Positions 45,989 through 55,955 are shown, counted from the first letter of the stretch. The stretch is 64,000 nt of DNA from Phyllobacterium brassicacearum (GCF_003010955.1 NZ_PGGO01000004.1:1-64000), one strand, 5' to 3'. Notes: generated from the letters alone by a model not told the origin. Numbers and translations: made by a program.

Positions 45989-46885
45989 ATGGCAGCCATA
46001 TTTCACATAAAATCAAAGATATACACGAACTGCGATTACGATAAGCGCTTTCTCTTTCGCGAGAAATATCAAGACATTGTTCGCGATAGGATAGGCGACT
46101 GGGTTATTTATTATCTGCCGATGCCGCGTGCCGGCAGACGCCTGACGCGCCCCGCAGGATACTTTGCTGCGGCATGTGTCGCATCAATACACGCCGCGAC
46201 CGACAACCCAGGCTATCGCGAGGCCAAGCTTGAGCAGTTCTTCGAATTCCCGGAGCCGGTTCCATTCAGCATTCGGGACGTTTCATTCGGTCCTATCCTG
46301 TATTTCGAGGACAGCATGTTGGAGAGCGACGGATCAGTAAATGCGTCGCTTGCCCAACAGGAAGTCAGGGCTATCTCTGATGAGAACTTTTATCGGATTA
46401 TCGAAGCGGCTTTCGGCAAAGCCGTCCTTGAAGATGAGCCGGCGCTTCCACAAGGATTCGCAGAAGATGCGCCGACAGCTTCCGAACGCACGCGAATACT
46501 GACGTCCCGTTCACTTCGGGATCGAGCGTTCAGGCATCTGGTTGGAAATGCTTACGGGATGACCTGCGCCATGACCGACATATCGATGCAGGCACCAGAC
46601 GGGACATTTGAAGTTGAATGCGCACACATCATGCCGGTCGAGGCGGGAGGCCCCGATTCGGTCAGCAACGGCATCGCACTTTCCCGCTGCATTCACTGGA
46701 TGTTCGATAAAGGCCTCCTCTCGATCGACGCCGATTACCGGATATTGAAATCCCGTCGCTACTTCGAACCCCAGGTCGATAAATTGTTGAATGGATCGGG
46801 ACGGATTGCGCTGCCAGAAGATGACAGTCATCGTCCTCATCCAGAGTTTTTGCGCTATCATCGCGAGAGCATTTTCCGGCGTTGA
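45989..46885 (+). CDS. HNH endonuclease with PUA/EVE-like N-terminal domain
   Basis: A 298-residue protein. The N-terminal 110 residues (YTNCDYDKRFLFREKYQDIV, GDWVIYYLP, GYFAAACVASI, FFEFPEPVPF) look like a small beta-barrel reader of the PUA/EVE type. The C-terminal HNH_2-type nuclease has C193, ECAHIMPVEAGG (His213), NGIALSRCIHWMFDKGL (Asn228, His236). EVE- or SRA-HNH fusions are known modification-dependent (type IV) restriction enzymes. No methylase gene is adjacent, which fits that type. The nuclease assignment is firm; the reader domain is inference. Confidence 0.75.
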   Translation: MAAIFHIKSKIYTNCDYDKRFLFREKYQDIVRDRIGDWVIYYLPMPRAGRRLTRPAGYFAAACVASIHAATDNPGYREAKLEQFFEFPEPVPFSIRDVSFGPILYFEDSMLESDGSVNASLAQQEVRAISDENFYRIIEAAFGKAVLEDEPALPQGFAEDAPTASERTRILTSRSLRDRAFRHLVGNAYGMTCAMTDISMQAPDGTFEVECAHIMPVEAGGPDSVSNGIALSRCIHWMFDKGLLSIDADYRILKSRRYFEPQVDKLLNGSGRIALPEDDSHRPHPEFLRYHRESIFRR

Positions 46886-47001
46886 AGCACGATCAACGGT
46901 GACCTCGCTCCTGACAACACTGTGTCAGTAGCCTGTCGGGAACTGTGACTTTTCGCTACCCAGGTCTTCCCATTTTATCGGACTCCTCCCATATTCAACC
47001 T

Positions 47002-49818
47002 ATGGTTAAATCTCCTGACAAGTATAACGTCGACGGTTTCGGCGAAATGCCCCAACCCGAACTGGAAGGCGCACCGCTGTCCGGTTCGATCAGCGATTGG
47101 GCCAAGCAAATCACCGATGAAACAGCCAAATCCGCACCGAAAGCGTCCAAGCCAAGGAAGGCCGGGAGTTCGCAATCCAGTACGTCGCGAACATCGCGTG
47201 GCACGTCAATTGGTGGGTCAACCGATCCAAAAACACGCGCCGCAGCAGGGCTCAATCCTGTAGCAGGACTTGATATCGGTCTGGAAGACGCCGGTAACAT
47301 CATGCCCGGTGGCGCCACCGCCACGGTTGCCGCACTTACCGCATTGATCGAGAGCGGCAATCCGCTGTTCAAGAATGGTATGGCCTGGCAGCCCCACCGG
47401 CCCGCACGGCCGGAAAAATCGGAAGGCGGCATCCAGATAAGGATGGAAACCGACTTCCAGCCTTCGGGCGACCAACCGACTGCGATCCAGGACCTCGTTT
47501 CCGGTATCAAGGACGACGACAGGACACAGGTCCTGCTTGGTGTCACTGGTTCCGGCAAGACATTTACGATGGCGAAGGTGATCGAAGCGACACAACGCCC
47601 TGCTTTGATCCTTGCTCCGAACAAGACGCTTGCTGCACAGCTCTACGGCGAATTCAAATCGTTCTTTCCGAACAATGCGGTCGAATATTTCGTTTCCTAT
47701 TACGATTACTATCAACCGGAAGCCTATGTGCCGAGGTCCGACACCTATATCGAGAAGGAATCCTCGATAAACGAGCAGATTGACCGGATGCGTCACTCGG
47801 CTACCCGCTCGCTGCTTGAGCGCGACGATGTGATTATCGTCGCCTCGGTATCCTGCATTTACGGTATCGGCTCTGTCGAAACCTATACCGCCATGACCTT
47901 CGAAATGAAGATCGGCGACCGTCTCGACCAGCGGGCGCTGCTCGCGGATCTGGTGGCGCAGCAATATAAACGGCGTGAGATGGATTTCACCCGCGGTTCG
48001 TTCCGCGTGCGCGGCGACACGATCGAGCTCTTTCCTGCCCACCTTGAGGATCGAGCCTGGCGTATTTCAATGTTCGGCGACGAGATTGAGGCAATCACAG
48101 AGTTCGATCCACTCACCGGCCAGAAGACAGGCGATCTGCGCTCGGTGAAGATTTATGCGAATTCGCACTATGTGACACCGCGTCCAACGCTCAATCAGGC
48201 TGTCAAGTCGATAAAGGAGGAGTTGAAACATCGCCTTGTCGAATTGAATGCGGCGGGGCGTCTGCTCGAAGCGCAACGACTCGAACAGCGCTGTACATTC
48301 GACCTGGAGATGTTGGAAGCAACTGGCTCCTGCGCCGGCATCGAAAATTATTCGCGCTATCTGACGGGCCGCAAACCCGGAGAGCCGCCACCCACGCTGT
48401 TCGAATATATTCCTGACAATGCACTCGTTTTCATCGATGAGAGCCACGTGACGATTCCGCAAATCGGCGCCATGTACAAGGGCGACTTCCGCCGCAAGGC
48501 AACGCTGGCCGAATATGGATTCCGCCTCCCGTCCTGCATGGACAACCGCCCGTTGCGGTTTGAAGAATGGGACGCCATGCGGCCGCAGACCGTCGCTGTG
48601 TCCGCAACACCCAGCACGTGGGAGATGGAAGAGTCTGGCGGCGTTTTCGCCGAACAGGTCATTCGGCCGACAGGCCTGATCGATCCGCCCGTCGAAGTGC
48701 GCCCGGCCAAATCCCAGGTGGATGACGTCCTTGGTGAAATTCGCGAAACAACGGCAAAAGGTTACCGTACGCTTGTCACCGTTCTGACCAAGCGAATGGC
48801 GGAAGACCTGACAGAGTACTTGCATGAGCAGGGTATTCGCGTGCGCTATATGCACTCTGATATTGACACGCTGGAGCGCATCGAGATCCTGCGCGATTTG
48901 CGACTTGGCGCCTTCGATGTGCTTGTCGGCATCAATCTGCTGCGTGAAGGTCTTGATATTCCCGAGTGCGGCTTTGTTGCTATCCTGGATGCTGACAAAG
49001 AAGGCTTCCTGCGTTCGGAGACCTCGCTGATCCAGACCATTGGTCGTGCCGCGCGTAACGTCGATGGCAAGGTCATCCTTTACGCCGATCACGTCACTGG
49101 CTCTATGGAGCGGGCGATGGCGGAAACAAATCGCCGCCGCGAGAAGCAGGAAGCCTATAACACCGAGCATGGCATCACGCCGGCCAGCATCAAGAAAAAC
49201 ATCGGCGACATCCTCAACAGCGTCTACGAGCGTGACCACGTTCGCGCCGATATTTCCGACTTCACTGATTCCGGCGCGATGATGGGCAATAACCTGAAGG
49301 CTCATCTCGAACATCTGATGAAGCAGATGCGCGATGCCGCCGACGATCTCGACTTCGAAGTCGCTGCCCGCCTGCGCGACGAGATCAAGCGTCTGCGCGA
49401 AATGGAATTGGCGATTTCAGACGATCCAATGGCACGGGAGGTCGAGATGGAAAGTCCGGTCACTGGCCGCACCAAGGGCAGGCATAACGCCGGGCGCGCG
49501 ATGCACCGTGTGGTTACCGACGAGGGCGACAAGGATTCGGCACTGTTCCGCAAACCGCACCTCGACGAAATGGGCGGAGACACGACGCGCCCTCTCGGAC
49601 CCGGCGTCTTCCGCAAGAATTCGCTGGATGAGATGACTGTCGGGCGCACGGAGAAACCGGTGATCGGCAACGTCCCGGCAAAGCCGGCCTTTACCGGAAC
49701 CAACCGTAACGATCATACAATCATCCGCCGCGAGCGAACGGGTGCGGGCTCCTACGAAGACGCCGGTGATGCGCGCAAGAAGCGCAGACCAGGCAAGACC
49801 GGGCGTCCAGGGAGGTAG
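47002..49818 (+). CDS. uvrB: UvrABC excision nuclease subunit UvrB
   Basis: A 938-residue helicase-like DNA repair subunit. After a 130-residue low-complexity alphaproteobacterial extension come Walker [15 protein letters not shown], the beta-hairpin region [23 protein letters not shown], the DEAD-like [11 protein letters not shown], helicase motif VI in [10 protein letters not shown] and the UVR motif [28 protein letters not shown] further charged tail of about 120 residues ends the protein. Start chosen as the ATG at 47002; GTG at 46945 is possible and neither has a strong ribosome site. Confidence 0.96.
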   Translation: MVKSPDKYNVDGFGEMPQPELEGAPLSGSISDWAKQITDETAKSAPKASKPRKAGSSQSSTSRTSRGTSIGGSTDPKTRAAAGLNPVAGLDIGLEDAGNIMPGGATATVAALTALIESGNPLFKNGMAWQPHRPARPEKSEGGIQIRMETDFQPSGDQPTAIQDLVSGIKDDDRTQVLLGVTGSGKTFTMAKVIEATQRPALILAPNKTLAAQLYGEFKSFFPNNAVEYFVSYYDYYQPEAYVPRSDTYIEKESSINEQIDRMRHSATRSLLERDDVIIVASVSCIYGIGSVETYTAMTFEMKIGDRLDQRALLADLVAQQYKRREMDFTRGSFRVRGDTIELFPAHLEDRAWRISMFGDEIEAITEFDPLTGQKTGDLRSVKIYANSHYVTPRPTLNQAVKSIKEELKHRLVELNAAGRLLEAQRLEQRCTFDLEMLEATGSCAGIENYSRYLTGRKPGEPPPTLFEYIPDNALVFIDESHVTIPQIGAMYKGDFRRKATLAEYGFRLPSCMDNRPLRFEEWDAMRPQTVAVSATPSTWEMEESGGVFAEQVIRPTGLIDPPVEVRPAKSQVDDVLGEIRETTAKGYRTLVTVLTKRMAEDLTEYLHEQGIRVRYMHSDIDTLERIEILRDLRLGAFDVLVGINLLREGLDIPECGFVAILDADKEGFLRSETSLIQTIGRAARNVDGKVILYADHVTGSMERAMAETNRRREKQEAYNTEHGITPASIKKNIGDILNSVYERDHVRADISDFTDSGAMMGNNLKAHLEHLMKQMRDAADDLDFEVAARLRDEIKRLREMELAISDDPMAREVEMESPVTGRTKGRHNAGRAMHRVVTDEGDKDSALFRKPHLDEMGGDTTRPLGPGVFRKNSLDEMTVGRTEKPVIGNVPAKPAFTGTNRNDHTIIRRERTGAGSYEDAGDARKKRRPGKTGRPGR

Positions 49819-49833
49819 TTGTTTTTGGCAGCC

Positions 49834-50046
49834 CTACTTGCTGCCAAATATCACCTGGCAGGCCCTCAGTATCTCATCGGCAAACTCCGGGTCATCGACG
49901 GCACGCCAAAACACCAGCGTGCCGACCAAGCCTGCCATCGTCGCAATCGCCTTTTCGCGCCTGGCCGCCTCCATACGCAATCGATCTGCTGCACCGCGCG
50001 TAGCCGGATTTCCATGACGGACGGCAGTAGTTAGGTACCGAGCCAT
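49834..50046 (-). pseudogene. C-terminal remnant of a second TetR regulator
   Basis: This frame ends with RREKAIATMAGLVGTLVFWRAVDDPEFADEIL, which matches the C-terminal helix pattern of many TetR/AcrR proteins (xxMVGALxLARAVDDPxLSDEIL). There is no HTH with it: its upstream part overlaps the end of the neighbouring tetR in another frame. I read it as a leftover of a deleted tetR gene. A short ATG at 50046 could in principle give 70 residues. Confidence 0.5.
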
Positions 50047-50615
50047 TTGACAATCAGCGACTGCAACACAGTTGCGGCCACTGCTTCGTCGAGATTTCCG
50101 CGTACCATCTCCCGGGAAACCGCTTCTGCCGCACCTATGATCCCGACACATCGCAGACGAAGTTCATTGCTCGAAAGATCGGTGTAAGGTGTCAAGGTCG
50201 CGCGGTATAGGTCAATGTAACTGTCGATCAGGCTCGTCTGAAACTTTTCCATTTCCTCGTCGCCCTTGAGCGCAGCAGAAATCGCTGACCATTCCGGGCC
50301 GATGGAACGATAGCATGCCATGTAGGCTGCGCTCATGATCCGAGCCACTTCCTCAAGTTGCTTTGGTGCTCCCTTGATTGCTGCGACCAGTTCATCGACC
50401 TGCCTTTGGTCCAATCGTTCGTAAAGGGCGATTAGCAGGCCCGCACGAGTGCCAAAGTGCTCATAGGCGATCGGCTTGCTCACGCCCGCCTGCTCGGCCA
50501 GATATCCAAGGGTTAGAGCATCGGTACCCTGCTCCCGAACGATGGAAAGAGCCGTGTCTAGAAGCTGATCTCGCCTCTGCGTTTTCGGCATTTTCTTTGC
50601 TGATACGTTTGTCAT
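50031..50615 (-). CDS. TetR/AcrR-family regulator
   Basis: A 194-residue repressor with HTH RDQLLDTALSIVREQGTDALTLGYLAEQAGVSKPIAYEHFGTRAGLL and a helical effector domain. Divergent from a saccharopine-dehydrogenase-like gene, with two tandem 13-base palindromes in between, so it almost certainly represses that gene and itself. ATG at 50615 has AAGG 6 bases upstream; ATG at 50591 is an alternative. A remnant of another tetR follows at its 3' end. Confidence 0.9.
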   Translation of the reverse strand: MTNVSAKKMPKTQRRDQLLDTALSIVREQGTDALTLGYLAEQAGVSKPIAYEHFGTRAGLLIALYERLDQRQVDELVAAIKGAPKQLEEVARIMSAAYMACYRSIGPEWSAISAALKGDEEMEKFQTSLIDSYIDLYRATLTPYTDLSSNELRLRCVGIIGAAEAVSREMVRGNLDEAVAATVLQSLIVKWLGT

Positions 50616-50677
50616 CCTCGCCTTCACTCTCAAGTTGCGCGTCCGCAGAAATTTTTGATCAGTCGACTCTTGTTTTA

Positions 50678-50704
50678 TTACCAATAGTAACTTACTAATA
50701 GTAA
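50678..50704. promoter_or_regulatory. Tandem TetR operators
   Basis: TTACCAATAGTAA (50678-50690) and TTACTAATAGTAA (50692-50704) differ at one base; the second is a perfect palindrome (TTACTA-A-TAGTAA). They are 14 bp apart centre to centre and lie between divergent tetR and its neighbour. Confidence 0.7.
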
Positions 50705-50774
50705 TATGACAAACGAACAGAGGAATCAGCCTCTCGCAAGCACGTTTGTCCAGTTTAAAGAAGGAGTCGAGATT

Positions 50775-51785
50775 ATGTCATCACCTATTACGAGGCCGGT
50801 TCTGATCATCGGCGGATCAGGCATCGTCGGTGCGAAAGCAGCACAAACGCTGCGCCAGCTTCACCCCGAATTGCCCATTGCCATCGGGGGCCGCGACCTC
50901 ACCAAAGCGATGTCAGTCGCGGAACCGTTGGGAAACGCTACTGCGGTCATGATTGACCTGGGCCGGAATGATCTCGGCCAAGACGAGATCAGTTCCTACA
51001 GCGCAGTCGCGGTATTCGTGAAGGACGACACGCTCAACAGTATGAAATATGCACAAGCTCATGGCTTGCCGTATCTCAGTGTCTCTAGTGGTGTTTTTGA
51101 AGTCGGTCCGGAAATGGCCCTCGCGATCCGCAGGCCCGAGAGCGCGCCCATTCTTATGGCGAGCAACTGGCTGGCAGGCGCTGCCACCTTTCCCGCACTA
51201 CAAGTTGCCCGTGACTTCCGAGCCATCGATCACATCTCAATTACCGTCGTCCTTGACGAGGAAGACATGGGCGGGCCAGCGGCATTTGCGGACTTTCAAC
51301 GGTTGACGGAGTCCGCTCCAAATCCCCTGCTCCTCAAGGACGGTCGTTGGAACTGGGCTAAGGGCGAGGATGCAAAGCGGAAATTCATCGACATCGATGG
51401 CACAGAAGTTGAAGCAAATGCTTATTCGCCACTCGATGTTCTCAGTCTTTCTACTGCGACCAATGCAAGATCCATTCACTTCGATCTGGTCTATGGTGTC
51501 TCGGCGAGCCGCCGGAAGGGTGAAGCATTTTCAACGGAGATCGCCATTGAGTTGAGCGGCGAATTGTCGTCGGGCAAGCAAGCGCGCAGGCGGCTGGATA
51601 TCGTTCACCCCCACGGTCAGGCACCACTGACAGCCTTGCACGTCGCACTCGGAATTGAACGCCTTCTCGGTCTTTCCGGTGGCGCTCCGGTCAAACCCGG
51701 CCTTTATCTGCCGGATCTATTAATGGATCCAGATAATGTCGTCGACCGCATGAAAGAGTTCGGTGCTCTGTTCTACCAAAAGTAA
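50775..51785 (+). CDS. Saccharopine-dehydrogenase-like NAD(P)-binding protein
   Basis: A 336-residue protein with an N-terminal Rossmann fold (VLIIGGSGIVGAKAAQTLRQLHPELPIAIGGRDLTKA), of the saccharopine dehydrogenase/trans-acting enoyl reductase kind. No further catalytic motif is clear. AAGGAG lies 8 bases upstream of the ATG at 50775. Controlled, most likely, by the divergent TetR, which suggests a role in handling a small exogenous compound. Function unknown. Confidence 0.8.
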   Translation: MSSPITRPVLIIGGSGIVGAKAAQTLRQLHPELPIAIGGRDLTKAMSVAEPLGNATAVMIDLGRNDLGQDEISSYSAVAVFVKDDTLNSMKYAQAHGLPYLSVSSGVFEVGPEMALAIRRPESAPILMASNWLAGAATFPALQVARDFRAIDHISITVVLDEEDMGGPAAFADFQRLTESAPNPLLLKDGRWNWAKGEDAKRKFIDIDGTEVEANAYSPLDVLSLSTATNARSIHFDLVYGVSASRRKGEAFSTEIAIELSGELSSGKQARRRLDIVHPHGQAPLTALHVALGIERLLGLSGGAPVKPGLYLPDLLMDPDNVVDRMKEFGALFYQK

Positions 51786-51908
51786 CATCAAACCAGCTGT
51801 GGGTTTCTTGCCAAAAATGGCCCATGGCAGGCGCAAGTCTCCGTAAGGGGTGCTAAGGACTCTGCGCGCCGCATCGCGCGCGGAATCACTTGAGCACCTG
51901 GAGAACTG

Positions 51909-53432
51909 ATGAAAGTCAACATCGACATGGGGGCGGCGCCTGCCGGCGCGAAGGCCATGCTCGATCTGGAAGAGCTCCTGGCAACCCGCCTGCTCGTCCA
52001 GGGCAATTCCGGCTCAGGCAAATCACATCTCTTGCGGCGCCTGCTCGAGCAAAGCGCACAATGGGTCCAACAGTGTGTCATCGATCCGGAGGGCGACTTC
52101 GTCACCCTGGCCGACAAATACGGTCACGTAGTTGTCGACGGCGCTCGCACCGAACATGAACTGACCCGCATTGCTGCGCGCATCCGCCAGCACCGCGTTT
52201 CCGTCGTGCTTGATCTCGAGGGACTGGATGTCGAACAGCAGATGCGCTGTGCCGCAGCCTTTCTTGGCGGCCTTTTCGATGCAGAGCGCGACTATTGGTA
52301 CCCTATGCTCGTCGTTGTTGACGAAGCGCAACTTTTTGCACCAGCCGTGGCCGGAGAAGTGTCTGACGAGGCGCGAAAACTGTCGCTCGGGGCCATGACC
52401 AATCTGATGTGCCGTGGCCGCAAGCGCGGTCTTGCCGGTGTTATCGCCACCCAGCGGTTGGCCAAACTTGCGAAGAACGTTGCCGCTGAAGCATCCAACT
52501 TCCTGATGGGACGTACCTTTCTCGATATCGATATGGCGCGTGCTTCTGATCTGCTCGGTATGGAACGGCGTCAGGCAGAGCAGTTCCGCGACCTGGCACG
52601 CGGCCATTTCGTAGCCCTCGGCCCTGCGCTGTCCCGGCGACCATTGGCTGTAACCATCGGTCCAGCTGAAACTTCTGCCCGCTCATCAAGCCCCAAGCTC
52701 ACCCCGCTACCGCAGCCCGGGGAGGATACCCACGATCTGATTTTCACACCAGCTCCGGAGGAACGCCGTGCCATTGTCCGCCGTGCGCCTCCGCCACCAG
52801 CACCGACACCGACACCGACCGTAGACATTCTCAACCAGCTCTCTCAGGCCAAGGTGATGACGCAAGTCGAAACGTCTGCGCCAACGCTTTTTCCCGAAAT
52901 TGATCAGGCAGAGCGCAACAGTCTCATCGACGCGGTCATGCATGAGATGCTCACCGATCCTGATGCGTCGTTCCGTTCCGATGCCGTTCTCTACCAGGAC
53001 TTTCTTGTTCGTTGCCGAATCCGCCGTGTACCAGGTGACGCGCTGGCATTACCCGACTTCCGCCGCAGGCTTGCGGTTGCTCGAGCTGGTATCGACGGCG
53101 AAACAGCCCAAAGCGAGCCCTGGCAACAGGCGCTAGAACTGTCCAAAACCCTACCTGATGACGTTCAGGGGGTGTTTTTCATCGTGGCGCAAGCCGCTGT
53201 AACCCATAGTCCCTGCCCTTCGGACGCAACTTTGGCGCGAGCCTACGGCACGCATTCGACCCGGCGCGCCCGGCGGCTGCTTACCTATTTCGAGGAGCAG
53301 GGTCTGATTGTCGTTCGCACCGATTTCACCGGCAATCGTATAGTCGCATTCCCGGATCTCGCCTGCGAAACCACTGCCGGCGACCCGAACGGTCCCGATG
53401 AAGGCGGGCAGGAGCAGTACGCCGCCGAATAG
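51909..53432 (+). CDS. HerA-like ATPase (DUF87 domain)
   Basis: A 507-residue P-loop protein. Walker A QGNSGSGKSHLLRRL near residue 32, Walker B YWYPMLVVVDEAQLFAP, GAMTNLMCRGRKRGLAGVIATQRLAKLAKNV with a sensor-like glutamine. The second half has a Pro-rich linker (PPPPAPTPTPT) and a winged-helix-like tail (LARAYGTHSTRRARRLLTYFEEQGLI). Relatives of HerA/FtsK move DNA or act with nucleases, yet this lone form is widespread in rhizobia and unassigned. CTGGAGAACTG precedes the ATG. Confidence 0.85.
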   Translation: MKVNIDMGAAPAGAKAMLDLEELLATRLLVQGNSGSGKSHLLRRLLEQSAQWVQQCVIDPEGDFVTLADKYGHVVVDGARTEHELTRIAARIRQHRVSVVLDLEGLDVEQQMRCAAAFLGGLFDAERDYWYPMLVVVDEAQLFAPAVAGEVSDEARKLSLGAMTNLMCRGRKRGLAGVIATQRLAKLAKNVAAEASNFLMGRTFLDIDMARASDLLGMERRQAEQFRDLARGHFVALGPALSRRPLAVTIGPAETSARSSSPKLTPLPQPGEDTHDLIFTPAPEERRAIVRRAPPPPAPTPTPTVDILNQLSQAKVMTQVETSAPTLFPEIDQAERNSLIDAVMHEMLTDPDASFRSDAVLYQDFLVRCRIRRVPGDALALPDFRRRLAVARAGIDGETAQSEPWQQALELSKTLPDDVQGVFFIVAQAAVTHSPCPSDATLARAYGTHSTRRARRLLTYFEEQGLIVVRTDFTGNRIVAFPDLACETTAGDPNGPDEGGQEQYAAE

Positions 53433-54134
53433 TCAGCCGATCTCTGCGAGCAAAGGCAACAGTTCTCCCAGATGCTCGATCTGCCTGAATCGCTGCTCAG
53501 CAACCGGGGCCTCGACATGCTCGAGGACCCAGGTCAATTCGTGTGGCACAAATATACCCCAGCTCCCCGCCTCAATCGCCGGAACCACATCGGATTTCAG
53601 CGAGTTGCCGATCATCATGGCTCGTTCGGCGCCGTCACCGTGGCGACTGAATACACGCTCATAGGTCGACTTATCCTTGTTGCTCACAATCTCGACGGCA
53701 TCAAAGAAATCTCCGAGACCTGACTGCGCCAGCTTGCGTTCCTGATCGAACAAATCCCCCTTGGTAATGAGAACGAGCCGATACTGATCCGCCAATTGTT
53801 CCAGGGTTTCCCGGACATGCGGTAATGTTTCGACCGGATGACGCAGCATTTCGCGACCGGCGGCGAGAATCTCAGCAACAACCGAAGTTGGGAGCTGACC
53901 CTCAGTCACTTCAACCGCAGTTTCGATCAATGACAGCGTGAACCCCTTTATGCCGAAACCATAGAGGTCGAGGTTGCGTTTCTCGATCGCAAGCAATCGG
54001 TTTGACAGGTCATCGATATTAGCATGGGCCGACAGCAGATCGGCAAAATGCCTTTCAGACGCCCGGAAGAATTGTTCATTCTGCCAAAGCGTGTCGTCTG
54101 CGTCGAAGCCGAGGGTGGTGATAGAGGAAGGCAT
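53433..54134 (-). CDS. HAD-family hydrolase
   Basis: A 233-residue phosphatase-like protein with motif I FDADDTLWQNE, a helical cap, motif II LVLITKGD, motif III lysine and motif IV MIGNSLKSDVVPAIEAG. The ATG follows the stop of the Kazal gene by one base (TGACATG), so translation is probably coupled. It resembles the subfamily IA enzymes acting on small phosphorylated metabolites. Substrate unknown. Confidence 0.9.
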   Translation of the reverse strand: MPSSITTLGFDADDTLWQNEQFFRASERHFADLLSAHANIDDLSNRLLAIEKRNLDLYGFGIKGFTLSLIETAVEVTEGQLPTSVVAEILAAGREMLRHPVETLPHVRETLEQLADQYRLVLITKGDLFDQERKLAQSGLGDFFDAVEIVSNKDKSTYERVFSRHGDGAERAMMIGNSLKSDVVPAIEAGSWGIFVPHELTWVLEHVEAPVAEQRFRQIEHLGELLPLLAEIG

Positions 54135-54135
54135 G

Positions 54136-54573
54136 TCAGCAGCGCCCTCTGCCAATAACTTGGTAGCCGGCACTGCGAGCCTCGCAGGCATTGCCAAACG
54201 ATTGAATGGAGTCTCCCCTGCGTCCGCAGACGGGTTCGTACTGCTGCGTGCACATGCTGGGAACACTTGGCTCAGTGGGCCGATCCGGCCGGCCGCTCCA
54301 GCCACCGCCAGGTCTGTTCCCCTGATAGCTGCATTCGCCCGAGCTGATGATGCGAAAGCTCCGCGAACGTGCTTCGCAAGCATTGCCAAATGTCTGACGC
54401 ACCGATCCGCGAACTCCACACACTGGAGCAAATTCTCGCGTGCAGAACTGAGGGCTATCAGAACCCGGGTAGCCGGGTCCGTTCTCTTCCACTGAGACCG
54501 TACAGCTCGCGATTATAGCTGCACCGGCGATCAGCATACCAATCTTCCGGAAATTTGTTGTCCCCGCTTGCAT
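54136..54573 (-). CDS. Lipoprotein with two Kazal-type domains
   Basis: A 145-residue exported protein. The N-terminus has a hydrophobic core and a lipobox-like AAIIASC. Two cysteine-rich units follow: CTREFAPVCGVRG...TFGNACEARSRSFRIISSGEC and CTQQYEPVCGRRG...SFGNACEARSAGYQVIGRGRC. Both have the Kazal spacing with PVCG and the NACEA block. A Pro/Gly-rich linker separates them. Kazal domains in bacteria may inhibit serine proteases outside the cell. AAGGGAG lies 6 bases before the ATG at 54573. Inhibitory activity is inferred. Confidence 0.85.
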   Translation of the reverse strand: MQAGTTNFRKIGMLIAGAAIIASCTVSVEENGPGYPGSDSPQFCTREFAPVCGVRGSVRQTFGNACEARSRSFRIISSGECSYQGNRPGGGWSGRPDRPTEPSVPSMCTQQYEPVCGRRGDSIQSFGNACEARSAGYQVIGRGRC

Positions 54574-54695
54574 GACCACTCCCTTCATTCAAACGTTACG
54601 CAATCCGATCAAAAGATGGAATCAATGCGCATGAACCTCTTACCAGAATTAAGGCCGTGGTTTATGCCTGTATGCTGCGTGAAGGGGATGATAAC

Positions 54696-55568
54696 AGGGT
54701 GACTCGGCTCAGACAGCTCGGTTTGATCGCGGCGTTTCTACTTCTGCCCTCGCTTGACGGCTGGTCAGCAGACAATCCGTCCGTTTCAACACCAGCAAAG
54801 CCGCCTACTCCAACAGTCGGCCAGATCTGCGCAGCCATAGCAACACATGCCGACGGCCATGGGGTTCCTCGCGATTTCTTCGCGAGGCTGATTTGGAAAG
54901 AAAGCCGCTTTGATGTCGCGGCGACAAGCCCAGTCGGCGCGCAGGGCATAGCCCAGTTCATGCCCGGGACCGCGAAAGAGCGAAATCTTGACGATCCTTT
55001 TGACTTCACCAAGGCCCTGCCCGCCTCGGCGGCTCTTTTGAAGGACCTGCGCAAATCCTTTGGTAATTGGGGTCTGGCAGCCGCGGCTTATAATGCCGGG
55101 CCAACAAGGGTTGCAAATTGGCTGTCGAGTGGGGGCTTCCTTCCACTGGAAACGGAAGAGTATGTCCTCGATATCACCGGGCGTTCGGCGGACGATTTTG
55201 CAGCTGGTTCTGAAATAAATGTGCGCCCACTCAATGCAAAGCTTACCTTTGATGCGGCATGCCGCCAGCTGCCGATTGTCCGTTTTGCAACGATAGCCAT
55301 GGCTCAGATCAAACCCAAACCGTGGGGTATCCAGATTGCCGGTAATTTCCGCCATTCGGCGGCGGTCGGTCAACTTCATCGTTTGCGCCGCAGTTTTCCA
55401 GCAATCCTCAATGCGCATGAACCGGTAATCAGCCGTAAACGGTCTGCCATGGGACGTCGCGGTATCTACGCCGTGCGCATCGGTGCTGACAGTCGAAGCG
55501 AAGCCAATCAGATCTGTGCCCAGCTGCACAATGCCGGAGGCGCCTGCATCGTGCTGCGCAACCGATAG
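54696..55568 (+). CDS. Lytic transglycosylase with SPOR domain
   Basis: A 290-residue exported murein hydrolase. A signal peptide (LGLIAAFLLLPSLDGWSA) precedes a transglycosylase SLT domain with catalytic Glu68 in RLIWKESRFD, then SPVGAQGIAQFMPGTA and AAAYNAGPTRVANWL. The last 70 residues (RRGIYAVRIGADSRSEANQICAQLHNAGGACIVLRN) form a SPOR peptidoglycan-binding domain. The GTG at 54696 is chosen because it puts the signal peptide at the N-terminus and AAGGGG precedes it; GTG at 54657 and ATG at 54672 are alternatives. Divergent from the Kazal gene. Confidence 0.92.
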   Translation, partial: RVTRLRQLGLIAAFLLLPSLDGWSADNPSVSTPAKPPTPTVGQICAAIATHADGHGVPRDFFARLIWKESRFDVAATSPVGAQGIAQFMPGTAKERNLDDPFDFTKALPASAALLKDLRKSFGNWGLAAAAYNAGPTRVANWLSSGGFLPLETEEYVLDITGRSADDFAAGSEINVRPLNAKLTFDAACRQLPIVRFATIAMAQIKPKPWGIQIAGNFRHSAAVGQLHRLRRSFPAILNAHEPVISRKRSAMGRRGIYAVRIGADSRSEANQICAQLHNAGGACIVLRNR

Positions 55569-55955
55569 CCAGCAAGTTGCGATACGACGGTACTTGGAAT
55601 GACACAGGCGCCTCACTACAGAGGCGCCAGACTAGAATTTTCTACCTATAAGTATCTAAGCTGCACAGCTGTTCGATATAATCGTCTAAATTGTAGAAAA
55701 ACTTTTGCTTGCCAAAAAACACTTATTCTAGCAGTCTCAAAGCGTTCGGGCATTTGCGAACACTGGAAGACTGGAAGAACGGCGCGCCGGAACCGCAAGA
55801 ATACCGGGTCGGGAGTAATCCCGGCAATGATCGGCTCCTTTCCTGAATTCGAGAACTGCCTGCATGACTTCCGCCGAACGTAGCTTACAGAAGGCGGCAC
55901 TACCAATCCCGCAAACCCGGAGGGGGACGCGGTAAGTAAGGAAAAGGAACGAAGC
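55569..55955. other. Gap with an inverted repeat and the second cold-shock leader
   Basis: A perfect stem, GGCGCCTC/GAGGCGCC (55607-55614 and 55621-55628), lies 40 bases after the transglycosylase stop, without T tract. An open frame at 55599-55883 has no ribosome site and unnatural composition. The rest is probably promoter and long leader of the cold-shock gene. Confidence 0.45.

Noticed and set aside
46995-48042. Long minus-strand frames within uvrB
   Set aside because: Shadow frames of a well-conserved gene; no homology or start signals.
55599-55883. 94-codon open frame before the second cold-shock gene
   Set aside because: No ribosome site, unusual composition and position in a leader region.
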